DNA of 64,000 nucleotides, from the IMG/VR virus record IMGVR_UViG_3300033049_000020, positions 62,777 to 126,776 of that record. One strand, written 5' to 3'. The stretch comes from a virus. Positions 30,208 to 37,156 of the stretch are shown here, one piece after another. Position 1 is the first letter of the stretch, and each line of letters begins with the position of its first letter. Under the pieces are notes generated by a model. The model made no database searches, was not told the DNA's origin, and saw nothing but the letters and a program-made list of their open reading frames with translations. Position numbers and translations under genes: made by a program.

Positions 30208-30231
30208 TTGACAATCTGGAAAGACAGATAA
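30208..30231 (+). repeat. 24-bp intergenic hairpin repeat, copy 1
   Basis: TTGACA followed by the hairpin ATCTG-GAAAGA-CAGAT. The identical sequence is at 31597-31620, each directly before a tRNA. Confidence 0.75.
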
Positions 30232-30235
30232 TTAT

Positions 30236-30311
30236 GGGGGATGGGACTGCTTTGGAGTGGTCACCTCACTTGCAATGAGGAAATCAGATGGGTTCGAATC
30301 CCATATCCTCC
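30236..30311 (+). tRNA. tRNA-Ala(TGC)
   Basis: Acceptor GGGGGAT/ATCCTCC; anticodon arm CCTCA-CTTGCAA-TGAGG; T-arm ATGGG-TTCGAAT-CCCAT. Confidence 0.85.
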
Positions 30312-30353
30312 ACTCAATGTGGGACTTTGATTTACTTTTTCTCCACTTTGCGT

Positions 30354-30361
30354 ATATTTAT
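30354..30361 (+). promoter_or_regulatory. second-class promoter element
   Basis: ATATTTAT; ACTTTTTC lies about 22 bp upstream. Confidence 0.45.
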
Positions 30362-30377
30362 AATAAAGACTAAATAA

Positions 30378-31157
30378 ATGGCTAAGTGTAAGAATATTGA
30401 GTGTAAAAATAATACAGAAGGTAAACGAGTTTATTGTTCGTTACAGTGTAGGAACTATTATGTTAACAAATATATTAGGGACTACAATAAAAATAGCAAG
30501 GGGCTTGCCAAAGACGCTAAGAAAGTTTATGAGGACAACCCTAAATATTGCTTAAACCCTAATTGCGGAGAGAAGATAACATATAAGAAAAGAAGGAACC
30601 AATATTGTAATAGCTCATGTCAGGCGTCTGTTACGGGTGTAGGTAGAATTGTTAGCGAAAGTACTAGGGAAAAGCATAGATTAAGTAGGTTAAAACAAAT
30701 TGGTGATTACAAAAAGGTTGATTGTAAATGGTGTGGTTCAGAACTATTAGTTATGAATAGAAGACTATATTGTGATTCAGAATGTAGAAGAAAATATAAT
30801 CGTAAGAATATGGATGAGTTCTTAATCTACAAAGCTGACACAAAATTCGGTTTTAATTTGGGTGATTATCCTAAAGAATTTAATTTTGGGCTGATAGAGG
30901 AACACGGTTGGTACTCACCAACCAATTCAAGAAAGCCTAATATTGGTGGTATAAGTAGAGACCACATGTTATCAGTTAGAGAAGGGTTTAATAGTGGGAT
31001 AGACCCAAAATTATTGAGTCATCCAGCCAATTGTAAATTGATGATTCATGGTGATAATATTAGTAAGAATAAGAAATCTAGTATAACAGAAGAAGAATTA
31101 AAGGAAAGGATTAAAGAATGGAATAAGAAATATGGGGCTATGGTGACAACTGGCTAA
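30378..31157 (+). CDS. HNH-like endonuclease with three zinc ribbons
   Basis: 259 aa. Three Cys-rich ribbons (CKNIECKNN...YCSLQC; CLNPNC...YCNSSC; CKWCGS...YCDSEC) precede SRDHMLSVREGFNSGIDPKLLSHPANCKLM, an HNH-type core, then NISKNKKS. Its last 24 bp are the 5' acceptor and D-arm start of tRNA-Ala at 31134, so it inserted into or next to a tRNA. Confidence 0.8.
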   Translation: MAKCKNIECKNNTEGKRVYCSLQCRNYYVNKYIRDYNKNSKGLAKDAKKVYEDNPKYCLNPNCGEKITYKKRRNQYCNSSCQASVTGVGRIVSESTREKHRLSRLKQIGDYKKVDCKWCGSELLVMNRRLYCDSECRRKYNRKNMDEFLIYKADTKFGFNLGDYPKEFNFGLIEEHGWYSPTNSRKPNIGGISRDHMLSVREGFNSGIDPKLLSHPANCKLMIHGDNISKNKKSSITEEELKERIKEWNKKYGAMVTTG

Positions 31158-31206
31158 CACGTTGCTTTTGCAAGGCAGAGATGGGGTATCGTACACCCCT
31201 AGCTCC
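31134..31206 (+). tRNA. tRNA-Ala(TGC), second copy
   Basis: Acceptor GGGGCTA/TAGCTCC; anticodon arm TTGCT-TTTGCAA-GGCAG; T-stem GGGGT/ACCCC with an unusual loop ATCGTAC. The 5' end overlaps the endonuclease gene. Confidence 0.75.
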
Positions 31207-31232
31207 ACTTATTAACTTAAAAATGAAGTAAA

Positions 31233-31502
31233 ATGAGACTTACAGAGAAAAGAGAAATGCTTATGAAATTGGGTGAGAACCTAATGAGTAAAGGTGGTAA
31301 GCTAACACTTAACTTCACCAACGGTAGTATGAGGTATACGGAGCTTATAGCTTCTGAACAGTATCACTATCAAAGTGACAAACGATATGTCGAAATATCG
31401 GCTATGGTTCATTTCAGTGAACCAAACGTCTACAGGGTAATACCTATAGGCACTAATACAATTAGTTTTGTACTGGAAACACTTCTGAGTAACTCCAAGT
31501 AA
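31233..31502 (+). CDS. hypothetical protein in tRNA cluster
   Basis: 89 aa, mixed alpha/beta, no recognised family. Lies between tRNA-Ala and tRNA-Asp. Confidence 0.55.
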   Translation: MRLTEKREMLMKLGENLMSKGGKLTLNFTNGSMRYTELIASEQYHYQSDKRYVEISAMVHFSEPNVYRVIPIGTNTISFVLETLLSNSK

Positions 31503-31521
31503 CCGCTTGGCATCAGTAATT

Positions 31522-31592
31522 GGTCTTGAAGCACAATGGCTGTGCAACTCGTTGTCTGCGAGAAAGTTGCGAGTTCGAATCTCGTCAGGACC
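31522..31592 (+). tRNA. tRNA-Asp(GTC)
   Basis: Acceptor GGTCTTG/CAGGACC; anticodon arm CTCG-TTGTCTG-CGAG; T-arm GCGAG-TTCGAAT-CTCGT. Confidence 0.8.
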
Positions 31593-31596
31593 GCCT

Positions 31597-31620
31597 TTGA
31601 CAATCTGGAAAGACAGATAA
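31597..31620 (+). repeat. 24-bp intergenic hairpin repeat, copy 2
   Basis: Same as 30208-30231. Confidence 0.75.
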
Positions 31621-31622
31621 AT

Positions 31623-31704
31623 GGATATGGCGCATAACGGCTGGTGTACCTGACTGTCACTCAGGTGTGTGTAACACGTAGTGGGTTCGACTCCCATCAT
31701 ATCT
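31623..31704 (+). tRNA. tRNA-Asp(GTC) with extended variable region
   Basis: Acceptor GGATATG/CATATCT; anticodon arm CCTGA-CTGTCAC-TCAGG; T-arm GTGGG-TTCGACT-CCCAT. A 16-nt variable region with GTGT-GTAA-CACG pairing is unusual for Asp. Confidence 0.75.
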
Positions 31705-31710
31705 GCCCTT

Positions 31711-31737
31711 GACTTTTTGGTACTTAGCCATATTTAT
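31711..31737 (+). promoter_or_regulatory. second-class promoter (endonuclease type)
   Basis: GACTTTTTGG 31711-31720 and ATATTTAT 31730-31737. Confidence 0.5.
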
Positions 31738-31741
31738 ATGT

Positions 31742-32383
31742 ATGAGGAAACCAAAAACGATACATTACCTTTACAAGACTACTTGTAAAGTAACAAATAG
31801 GTACTATGTAGGGATGCATAGTACCAACGACTTAGAAGACGGTTATATGGGTTCTGGAAGAAGGTTACGAGCCTCAATCAGGAAACATGGTGAAGATAAC
31901 CATACCAAAGAGATATTGGAGTTCTTTGATGATAGAGGACGACTGATAGAAGCAGAGAAGGAATCTATTACCTTAGACATGATTGATGATAAGGATTGTA
32001 TGAATCTGATGGGAGGTGGAACAGGTGGTTTCATCAGCGAAGACCAACAGAGGCATCGTTCAACGATTGCAGTGGAGAAGAGAGAAAAGAAGAGAGAGGA
32101 CGACCCAGAGTGGGATAAAGAGTATAGACAAGCTCAATCCCTATCATTGATGAAGCAATATGAGAGTGGTAAGCGAGTATCCAAGCTCCCAAACTGGGAA
32201 GGTAGGAAACATTCAGAAATTACTAAAGAGAAGATGAGGGAGACTAAGAAGGGACAAGGCTCTGGCGAAACTAACTCTCAATACGGTACTTGTTGGATAA
32301 CCAAAGATGGTTCCAACAAGAAGATTAAGAAACAACTTCTTGATTCATTCCTTACTGAAGGATGGGTTAAAGGTAGAAAATAA
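31742..32383 (+). CDS. GIY-YIG homing endonuclease, paralogue of 19793
   Basis: 213 aa. IHYLYKTTCKVTNRYYVGMHST core, RLRASIRKHGED, EAEKES, MGGGTGG and C-terminal SQYGTCWITKDG, all shared with 19793 and the truncated copy at 18166. Start at MRKPKTIHY, 4 bp after the promoter element. Confidence 0.9.
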   Translation: MRKPKTIHYLYKTTCKVTNRYYVGMHSTNDLEDGYMGSGRRLRASIRKHGEDNHTKEILEFFDDRGRLIEAEKESITLDMIDDKDCMNLMGGGTGGFISEDQQRHRSTIAVEKREKKREDDPEWDKEYRQAQSLSLMKQYESGKRVSKLPNWEGRKHSEITKEKMRETKKGQGSGETNSQYGTCWITKDGSNKKIKKQLLDSFLTEGWVKGRK

Positions 32384-32384
32384 T

Positions 32385-32426
32385 TTGGATAGGTCGAATA
32401 TTTTACGTATCTTTTACGTATCTTTG
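32385..32426 (+). promoter_or_regulatory. promoter with duplicated -7 element
   Basis: TTG 32385-32387; an 11-bp tandem repeat gives TATCTTTT at 32408-32415 (correct spacing) and TATCTTTG at 32419-32426. Confidence 0.65.
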
Positions 32427-32430
32427 TAGG

Positions 32431-32697
32431 ATGAAAAGATTTAAGATAGGCGATACGTTCGTCAATAATGTAGACCATAGTAAGGTTAGTTCTAAAGGAT
32501 ATGACCATGCAGTTAACTACCTGCCATACACTTCAGAACCAGATGAAAGTTTGGAAACTATTGGTAAAACACAAACGGTTATAGATATTGAAGATGGTGA
32601 TACTATAATCACTGATTTTGTTTTATCATCTGGAGAAACGTACTGGTTTGAAAAGGATTCCTCATACGCAGAAAGTTGTAAAAAAATACGAATGTAA
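32431..32697 (+). CDS. hypothetical protein overlapping tRNA-Met
   Basis: 88 aa. Begins directly after the promoter. Its last codons (CGA ATG TAA) are also the 5' acceptor strand of the tRNA-like gene at 32689. No recognised family. Confidence 0.55.
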   Translation: MKRFKIGDTFVNNVDHSKVSSKGYDHAVNYLPYTSEPDESLETIGKTQTVIDIEDGDTIITDFVLSSGETYWFEKDSSYAESCKKIRM

Positions 32698-32810
32698 GAG
32701 CAAGCTGTCGTGAGACGCTGTATTGGGTTCATTACCCGATAAGTCTACGGTTAAAGGTGGTACCATTGTTAACTTATAGGTGCAATTCCTATTACATTCG
32801 CTAAGGTTGA
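32689..32810 (+). tRNA. tRNA-Met(CAT)-like with 35-nt variable region
   Basis: Acceptor CGAATGT/ACATTCG (extended to 9 bp); anticodon arm TTGGG-TTCATTA-CCCGA (CAT); T-arm ATAGG-TGCAATT-CCTAT. The D region holds AGC-TGTC-GTGA-GAC-GCT rather than a normal D-arm, and about 35 nt separate anticodon and T arms. CAT could also be Ile2 or initiator. Confidence 0.5.
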
Positions 32811-32813
32811 ATA

Positions 32814-32886
32814 CAGCAAACAAAAATTCCGAGAGATGTGCCCACGGGCACCCTTCCCGACCAAATTCCCGAAAGGGGTCAACCTA
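32814..32886 (+). tRNA. tRNA-like element with CAGCAAACAAAAA motif
   Basis: Acceptor-like AGGTTGA/TCAACCT encloses ATACAGCAAACAAAAATT, a GTGCC-CACG-GGCAC hairpin and TTCCC-GAAA-GGGG. No anticodon loop is recognisable. Shares its 5' part with elements at 20438, 34576 and 47952. Confidence 0.4.
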
Positions 32887-32891
32887 CATTC

Positions 32892-32962
32892 CGTCCTATG
32901 GTGTAACGGCTAACATGCTACCCTGTCACGGTGGCGCTAGGGGTTCGATTCCCCTTGGGACG
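32892..32962 (+). tRNA. tRNA-Asp(GTC), third copy
   Basis: Acceptor CGTCCTA/TGGGACG; anticodon arm CTACC-CTGTCAC-GGTGG; T-arm GGGG-TTCGATT-CCCC. Confidence 0.85.
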
Positions 32963-32965
32963 GCT

Positions 32966-33029
32966 CTGGAACTTTTGTACCTTAGCTATATGAGGAAACA
33001 AAATGATGGTGTTTCAAGTAGAAAATAAT
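32966..33029 (+). pseudogene. deletion scar of a GIY-YIG endonuclease
   Basis: AACTTTTGTACCTTAGC resembles the endonuclease promoter. ATGAGGAAACAAAA at 32991 matches the MRKPK start of 19793 and 31742, and GTAGAAAATAATTTG at its end matches the 31742 3' end. Only 12 codons remain (MRKQNDGVSSRK). Confidence 0.7.
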
Positions 33030-33060
33030 TTGTAAATGTCAAATAAATTTTGTATCTTTG
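33030..33060 (+). promoter_or_regulatory. Bacteroidota-type promoter
   Basis: TTG 33030-33032, TATCTTTG 33053-33060. Confidence 0.8.
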
Positions 33061-33064
33061 TATT

Positions 33065-33226
33065 ATGAGTAGATATGAAGTAAGGGTAATATGGTACGAG
33101 GGTGCCACTCAAACTGAAATAATCACAGGTAACCTAACCATGGGTAATAATTATTATCAGATAGTTGACGAAGATTTTAAGGACTGGTTCTTCCCAATGG
33201 GAAGAACCGTAATTCAAGAACTATGA
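33065..33226 (+). CDS. 53-aa hypothetical protein
   Basis: Starts 5 bp after the promoter; stop overlaps the next ATG (ATGA). MSRYEVRVIWYEGATQTEII start, WFFPMGRTVIQEL end. Beta-rich, unknown. Confidence 0.6.
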   Translation: MSRYEVRVIWYEGATQTEIITGNLTMGNNYYQIVDEDFKDWFFPMGRTVIQEL

Positions 33227-33418
33227 AAGGATTTATATTTTGTATATGGATGTTTATGGATGTTTATAACACTTGTACTTGTACTTAGTCTTATAGGTTT
33301 GTGGGTGGTATTACCTACCACAACACATTACGTTGAAGGTCCGCCAAACATCATTAGAAGTGACTGGATGATATTAGGTGACAAATTACTGGAAGCGGTA
33401 TTAACGGATAAGAAATAA
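33223..33418 (+). pseudogene. small membrane-protein gene frameshifted by a 10-bp tandem duplication
   Basis: From ATG 33223, MKGFIFCIWMFMDVY runs into a stop. TGGATGTTTA is present twice in tandem (33247-33266). Removing one copy joins the start to MFITLVLVLSLIGLWVV, a transmembrane segment continuing to TAA 33416-33418. The distal part is also open from ATG 33260 (52 aa) and could still be made. Confidence 0.6.
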
Positions 33419-33427
33419 AACTGACAG

Positions 33428-33655
33428 ATGAAACTTAAGAAATTTATAAAGAACTTAGAAGCGTTCGCAAAGAAACATCCAGAAGCATTGGAAATGACGG
33501 TAGTAACTGCCATTGATGATGAAGGTAACGGATTCAATGAGGTGTACTTTACTCCAATATTGGGATTCTACGAAGATAGAGAATTCATGTCTGTTGAGAA
33601 TATGGAGGAGTACGAAAGACCTCCATCTGACATCAACGCTGTCTGTGTGAACTAA
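33428..33655 (+). CDS. hypothetical protein
   Basis: 75 aa, KFIKNLEAFAKKHPEALEMTVVTAIDDEGN. A small alpha/beta protein, overlapping the next start by one base. No family recognised. Confidence 0.55.
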   Translation: MKLKKFIKNLEAFAKKHPEALEMTVVTAIDDEGNGFNEVYFTPILGFYEDREFMSVENMEEYERPPSDINAVCVN

Positions 33656-33876
33656 TGGGTAATAAGAAAATAAATAGGCTGCTTATCAACATGAAGAACA
33701 AGATTGATATTATTAACGGTTCAATCAACATGGTTCATGAGATGAGGCGAGGAGAAACGATTACGTTAAATGGAATACACCGATTGGAAGTCGGGATGTC
33801 AGAGTCTACAACCAATGACGAGTACATCGGAATAATAGACAAGTTGATTGATGAGAGAGATAACCTTCAAAATTAG
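33655..33876 (+). CDS. hypothetical helical protein
   Basis: 73 aa, probably two helices. Overlaps the preceding stop. No family recognised. Confidence 0.55.
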   Translation: MGNKKINRLLINMKNKIDIINGSINMVHEMRRGETITLNGIHRLEVGMSESTTNDEYIGIIDKLIDERDNLQN

Positions 33877-33920
33877 TTAACCGAATGGATGGTTAAGTAC
33901 GAATAACGCTTCTCTCTGTC

Positions 33921-33928
33921 ATATTTAC
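33921..33928 (+). promoter_or_regulatory. second-class promoter element
   Basis: ATATTTAC, 5 bp upstream of ATG 33933; inside a TCTGTCATAT...ATATGACAGA inverted repeat. Confidence 0.4.
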
Positions 33929-33932
33929 ATAT

Positions 33933-34349
33933 ATGACAGAGAGAAGAAAAAAACTCCATTTTATTTATAAGATTACCCATATCAAATCTGGTAAGTATTA
34001 TTTGGGTATGCATTCAACATTCGATATGGATGATGAGTATATGGGTTCAGGTAAAAAGATAGTGGCATCCGTTAAAAAGTACGGAGTAGAGAAACACACT
34101 AAAGAGATTTTAGCATATGCTAAGAGTCGTAGTAGTCTGGTAAAGTTAGAAGCTGAGATGGTTACCGAAGATGTTGTGAGCGAAAAGCTTTGCCTCAACA
34201 TGAAGAATGGTGGACATGGAGGTTTTGCTGGCGAGACGCATAAGAAGAGATTCATGGCCGCAGGCAGAAGAAAGAGGAGATTTAATCTTAAGAAGAAGAA
34301 AGTGAAGAAACGTATTGCAGCAAGGAAAGCAAAAGCAAGGAAAAAATGA
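33933..34349 (+). CDS. short GIY-YIG endonuclease
   Basis: 138 aa. LHFIYKITHIKSGKYYLGMHST is the core, with KKYGVEKHTKE and LEAEMV. Instead of the long DNA-binding tail of 19793 it ends in a lysine/arginine-rich stretch (RRKRRFNLKKKKVKKR), either a compact form or a truncated, re-ended copy. Confidence 0.8.
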   Translation: MTERRKKLHFIYKITHIKSGKYYLGMHSTFDMDDEYMGSGKKIVASVKKYGVEKHTKEILAYAKSRSSLVKLEAEMVTEDVVSEKLCLNMKNGGHGGFAGETHKKRFMAAGRRKRRFNLKKKKVKKRIAARKAKARKK

Positions 34350-34525
34350 AAGAAAAAGAGAGAAACAAAAGATTGATAGAACTCATTACTAAACTTAGGA
34401 TGGAAGGTGATGATAAAGCAATTGAATTATTAGGTACAATGGTGGCTTATAATACCGAAGCGATGCAAAAGTCCTATGAAATAATGACAACAGATAATTT
34501 CATCACAAGGATGCTTGATGAGTAA
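34346..34525 (+). CDS. 59-aa helical protein
   Basis: Overlaps the preceding stop (ATGA). MKEKERNKRLIELITKLRME then an amphipathic second half. No family recognised. Confidence 0.55.
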   Translation: MKEKERNKRLIELITKLRMEGDDKAIELLGTMVAYNTEAMQKSYEIMTTDNFITRMLDE

Positions 34526-34532
34526 ATAATAT

Positions 34533-34644
34533 TGGCGTATGGTGTAGTGGTAGCACACTTATAACGGAACCTGACCAAGGTTCTATTCAGCAACAAAAAT
34601 TTCCATTTCGAGGAAGTAGCGGAGGTTCGATTCCTTCTACGTCA
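34533..34644 (+). tRNA. tRNA-Glu(TTC) with about 42-nt insertion between D and anticodon arms
   Basis: Acceptor TGGCGTA/TACGTCA, D-arm GTGT/GCAC, anticodon arm TTTCC-ATTTCGA-GGAAG and T-arm GGAGG-TTCGATT-CCTTC are all good. Between D-arm and anticodon arm lies an extra 42 nt with a GGAACC/GGTTCT hairpin and ATTCAGCAACAAAAA. Confidence 0.6.
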
Positions 34645-34651
34645 ACCAGAC

Positions 34652-34660
34652 ATATTTATA
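34652..34660 (+). promoter_or_regulatory. second-class promoter element
   Basis: ATATTTATA 13 bp before ATG 34674. Confidence 0.4.
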
Positions 34661-34673
34661 GAGAAACATAGAT

Positions 34674-34844
34674 ATGGAAAAGAAGATTAATAGTATTAAT
34701 AGTTGGAAAGCTAGAAACAAACAACGTGACAAGGTTTATATTTATGTTCGATTCGGCAAATTAACCGTATTCGAGGTTTACTTAGACTTATCCACAAAAG
34801 AATTCAGAGTAATGATACTCAATTTCGGGTATGAAAGAAAATGA
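34674..34844 (+). CDS. 56-aa hypothetical protein
   Basis: MEKKINSINSWKARNKQRDK then beta strands (VYIYVRFGKLTVFEVYLDL). Overlaps the next gene by 14 bp. Unknown. Confidence 0.55.
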   Translation: MEKKINSINSWKARNKQRDKVYIYVRFGKLTVFEVYLDLSTKEFRVMILNFGYERK

Positions 34845-35022
34845 TACATTTAAGAAGGACGTAGATTACTACATGGAAGATGGTCGGTTAGTTTTTACCG
34901 AACATTATTTAACCAAGATTAGGAAATACTGCTGCGGCAACGGCTGTAGACACTGCTGTTTCACACCAGCCAACCAAAAGGGAAACACTCAACTGAAGAG
35001 TCAAAAAATCAAATTAAACTGA
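34831..35022 (+). CDS. DUF5522-like cysteine-rich small protein
   Basis: 63 aa. DYYMEDGRLVFTEHYLTKIRKYCCGNGCRHC matches a small Bacteroidota family with the CCGxGCRHC signature, probably metal-binding. Function unknown. Confidence 0.7.
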   Translation: MKENDTFKKDVDYYMEDGRLVFTEHYLTKIRKYCCGNGCRHCCFTPANQKGNTQLKSQKIKLN

Positions 35023-35030
35023 AATTAAAT

Positions 35031-35061
35031 TTGGTAGTATGGATTATTTTACCTATCTTTG
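35031..35061 (+). promoter_or_regulatory. Bacteroidota-type promoter
   Basis: TTG 35031-35033, TATCTTTG 35054-35061. Nearly identical to the promoter of the ornate RNA at 41499. Confidence 0.8.
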
Positions 35062-35065
35062 TAGT

Positions 35066-35350
35066 ATGAGAAATCAAAGAGAAATAGATTTAGCAATCGC
35101 ATCGATTGAAAAGGACATGGAAACTGCCCCAGAGTATAACTACTTCGGGGATAATAATCATGAGAAGATGAGACTCGGTTTGAGTATCTTACAAGGTTTG
35201 ATTGATGAAGACGAACTTGACCAGATGGGGGATGATGAGGAAATTACTTCCGAGGAATATAATGATGCTTATACGTATATTGAGTATCTTAATGGTGATG
35301 TTGAATTGGTCGAGATGTTGTTCAATCCAGAAAACATCGTCACAGAGTAA
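35066..35350 (+). CDS. acidic hypothetical protein
   Basis: 94 aa from ATG 35066, 5 bp after the promoter. Very acidic second half. No family recognised. Confidence 0.6.
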   Translation: MRNQREIDLAIASIEKDMETAPEYNYFGDNNHEKMRLGLSILQGLIDEDELDQMGDDEEITSEEYNDAYTYIEYLNGDVELVEMLFNPENIVTE

Positions 35351-35352
35351 GT

Positions 35353-35709
35353 ATGGTCAACGTCTGCAAGAAAACATGTAAGGACTGTCCGTTCTCCAAT
35401 CAATCTATGAAAGGGTGGCTGGCAGATTATGAAATCCAAGATTTTCAAAATTATATGTCTCGTGAAGTCAGCTTTCCTTGTCATATGATGATGACCAAAG
35501 ATAATTTGGACGCTAATGAAACCAAAGAAGCCATTACCAACGGAGAGATGAGTTTGTGTAGGGGATATGTTGAGAGTATTATTAAATCGGCTAAGATGCC
35601 GTACATGAACAAGCAACTGGTTGAGGCCATTGCTCAAGTTAAAGAAGAGGGATTATCTAACAATACAATGTCCATATTTGAATTCAGAACTTATCATACA
35701 TTAAATTGA
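35353..35709 (+). CDS. cysteine-rich conserved phage protein
   Basis: 118 aa. CKKTCKDCPFSN at the N-terminus plus later single cysteines (PCHMM, LCRGY) resemble a phage family with a four-cysteine cluster, perhaps a metal or Fe-S site. Function unknown. Confidence 0.6.
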   Translation: MVNVCKKTCKDCPFSNQSMKGWLADYEIQDFQNYMSREVSFPCHMMMTKDNLDANETKEAITNGEMSLCRGYVESIIKSAKMPYMNKQLVEAIAQVKEEGLSNNTMSIFEFRTYHTLN

Positions 35710-35728
35710 ATAATAATACGTAGTAGGC

Positions 35729-35759
35729 TTGTTTTTCTCAATATTAATGCGTATATTTG
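35729..35759 (+). promoter_or_regulatory. Bacteroidota-type promoter
   Basis: TTG 35729-35731, TATATTTG 35752-35759. Confidence 0.8.
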
Positions 35760-35783
35760 TACTTACAAACATTACTATTAAAC

Positions 35784-36527
35784 ATGGAACTAATAATTGG
35801 GTCAACCGCCCTTAAATACCACTTCCCCGACTTCAATCGGGAACCGAAGGACTTAGACATTGCGGTGCCAGATAGTTCTAAGTATAAGACTTCTAGAGAG
35901 ATAGAATATCTCCAAAATCCAGTAATTTTCAAGTATATAGAAGAAGGTCAAAAATACATTGACCCAAACTTGTTATTATCCTTAAAAATGTCACACCTAT
36001 TCTTTGATAATAGATGGGACAAACATATGTGGGATACTCAGTTCCTAATAGATAAAGGTTGTGAGTATGACATCAATATTATGATGGACTTATACGAGTA
36101 CTGGAAGAAAGACTATCCTAGACATAGAAGAAGTGATTTGGATATGACCAAAGATGAATTCTTCACCAATGCTATTAACTATGATGAGAATGAACATGAT
36201 TACCTTCACACTCTAATCAATCCAGAGCCACTATATCGTAAGATATTGGTTGGAGGTAAAGAGGTGGAGATAAGTGAAGCCCAGTTCAACGCTTTAGACT
36301 TTGAAACTAAGTTGGAATTGATTAGGGAAGAAGTATATGTAATGGCATTTGAAAGGTATAAGGATAAACATCATTTGGTGGCCTATTCTATAATGCTTAA
36401 GAAGTTTATCAGACAACACGCACCGATATGGATGTTTCCATTTGTGGTGGAGAATTACATTAAATTAAGTAGAGCAAAAATCAATTTTATAACAAAAATA
36501 GAAACACAATTAAATCATGGAAATTAA
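35784..36527 (+). CDS. nucleotidyltransferase-fold-like phage protein
   Basis: 247 aa. The start IIGSTALKYHFPDFNREPKDLDIAVPD fits the GS...DxD motif of the nucleotidyltransferase fold; the rest (HLFFDNRWDKHMWDTQFL and SIMLKKFIRQHAPIW) is characteristic of a phage-conserved family. Activity unknown. Overlaps the next gene by 11 bp. Confidence 0.6.
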   Translation: MELIIGSTALKYHFPDFNREPKDLDIAVPDSSKYKTSREIEYLQNPVIFKYIEEGQKYIDPNLLLSLKMSHLFFDNRWDKHMWDTQFLIDKGCEYDINIMMDLYEYWKKDYPRHRRSDLDMTKDEFFTNAINYDENEHDYLHTLINPEPLYRKILVGGKEVEISEAQFNALDFETKLELIREEVYVMAFERYKDKHHLVAYSIMLKKFIRQHAPIWMFPFVVENYIKLSRAKINFITKIETQLNHGN

Positions 36528-36750
36528 CTTAACAGAACTTAACACAAAGCTGAAGAACTTCGGCTCACTACCTGTCGTAGAGTCACACTCTGACGTCAAC
36601 GTTGACGAAGGATACACTATCAGAAAGCTTACCGATGACTTATTCTTGAAGGTATACACCTATGAGGATTCGTATGGTGACAACGTAACCACTGGAATCG
36701 AATTCGTTAAAGCGGTAGAATCAAAAGTAACAAATTATGAAACAATTTAA
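36517..36750 (+). CDS. conserved small protein
   Basis: 77 aa, VDEGYTIRKLTDDLFLKVYTYEDSYGDN...GIEFVK. Beta-rich. Function unknown; precedes a pair of tandem paralogues. Confidence 0.6.
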   Translation: MEINLTELNTKLKNFGSLPVVESHSDVNVDEGYTIRKLTDDLFLKVYTYEDSYGDNVTTGIEFVKAVESKVTNYETI

Positions 36751-36759
36751 AAATAAAAC

Positions 36760-37152
36760 ATGGAAGACAAGAAATTAACATTTGACGAGATTATAACTAT
36801 CGCTAAAGAAATGTACGGTGATGATGGTGTATCTGACTTCGCTGAAGGAATGTGGTATAGCGTCCCAGAAGACTTCGAACCACTGTCAGAAGATGCTACT
36901 GCTGAAGAAAGAAAAAGTAGACGAGAGAATTATGCAAATACACAACCATTGGGGCATACTACAGAGGTAGATAGTACTGGTGGTATGGACGAAGGTTCTG
37001 ATTGGAGTACCGTACAACACTTTACCAAGCATGATGTGTACATCCAAACATCTGGATGGTACCAGTCTCATAGTGGAGTCGAATTCTACGATGGGTGGGA
37101 ATCCTGTTCTGAGGTAACACCTAAACAAAAAACAATAACTGTTTACACATAA
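36760..37152 (+). CDS. tandem paralogue 1 (acidic)
   Basis: 130 aa. Shares MExKKLTFDEII, FEPL, NTQPLGHT and GSDW...HFTKHDVYI...SGWYQSH with the next gene. Probably a recent duplication. Function unknown. Confidence 0.65.
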   Translation: MEDKKLTFDEIITIAKEMYGDDGVSDFAEGMWYSVPEDFEPLSEDATAEERKSRRENYANTQPLGHTTEVDSTGGMDEGSDWSTVQHFTKHDVYIQTSGWYQSHSGVEFYDGWESCSEVTPKQKTITVYT

Positions 37153-37156
37153 AACT

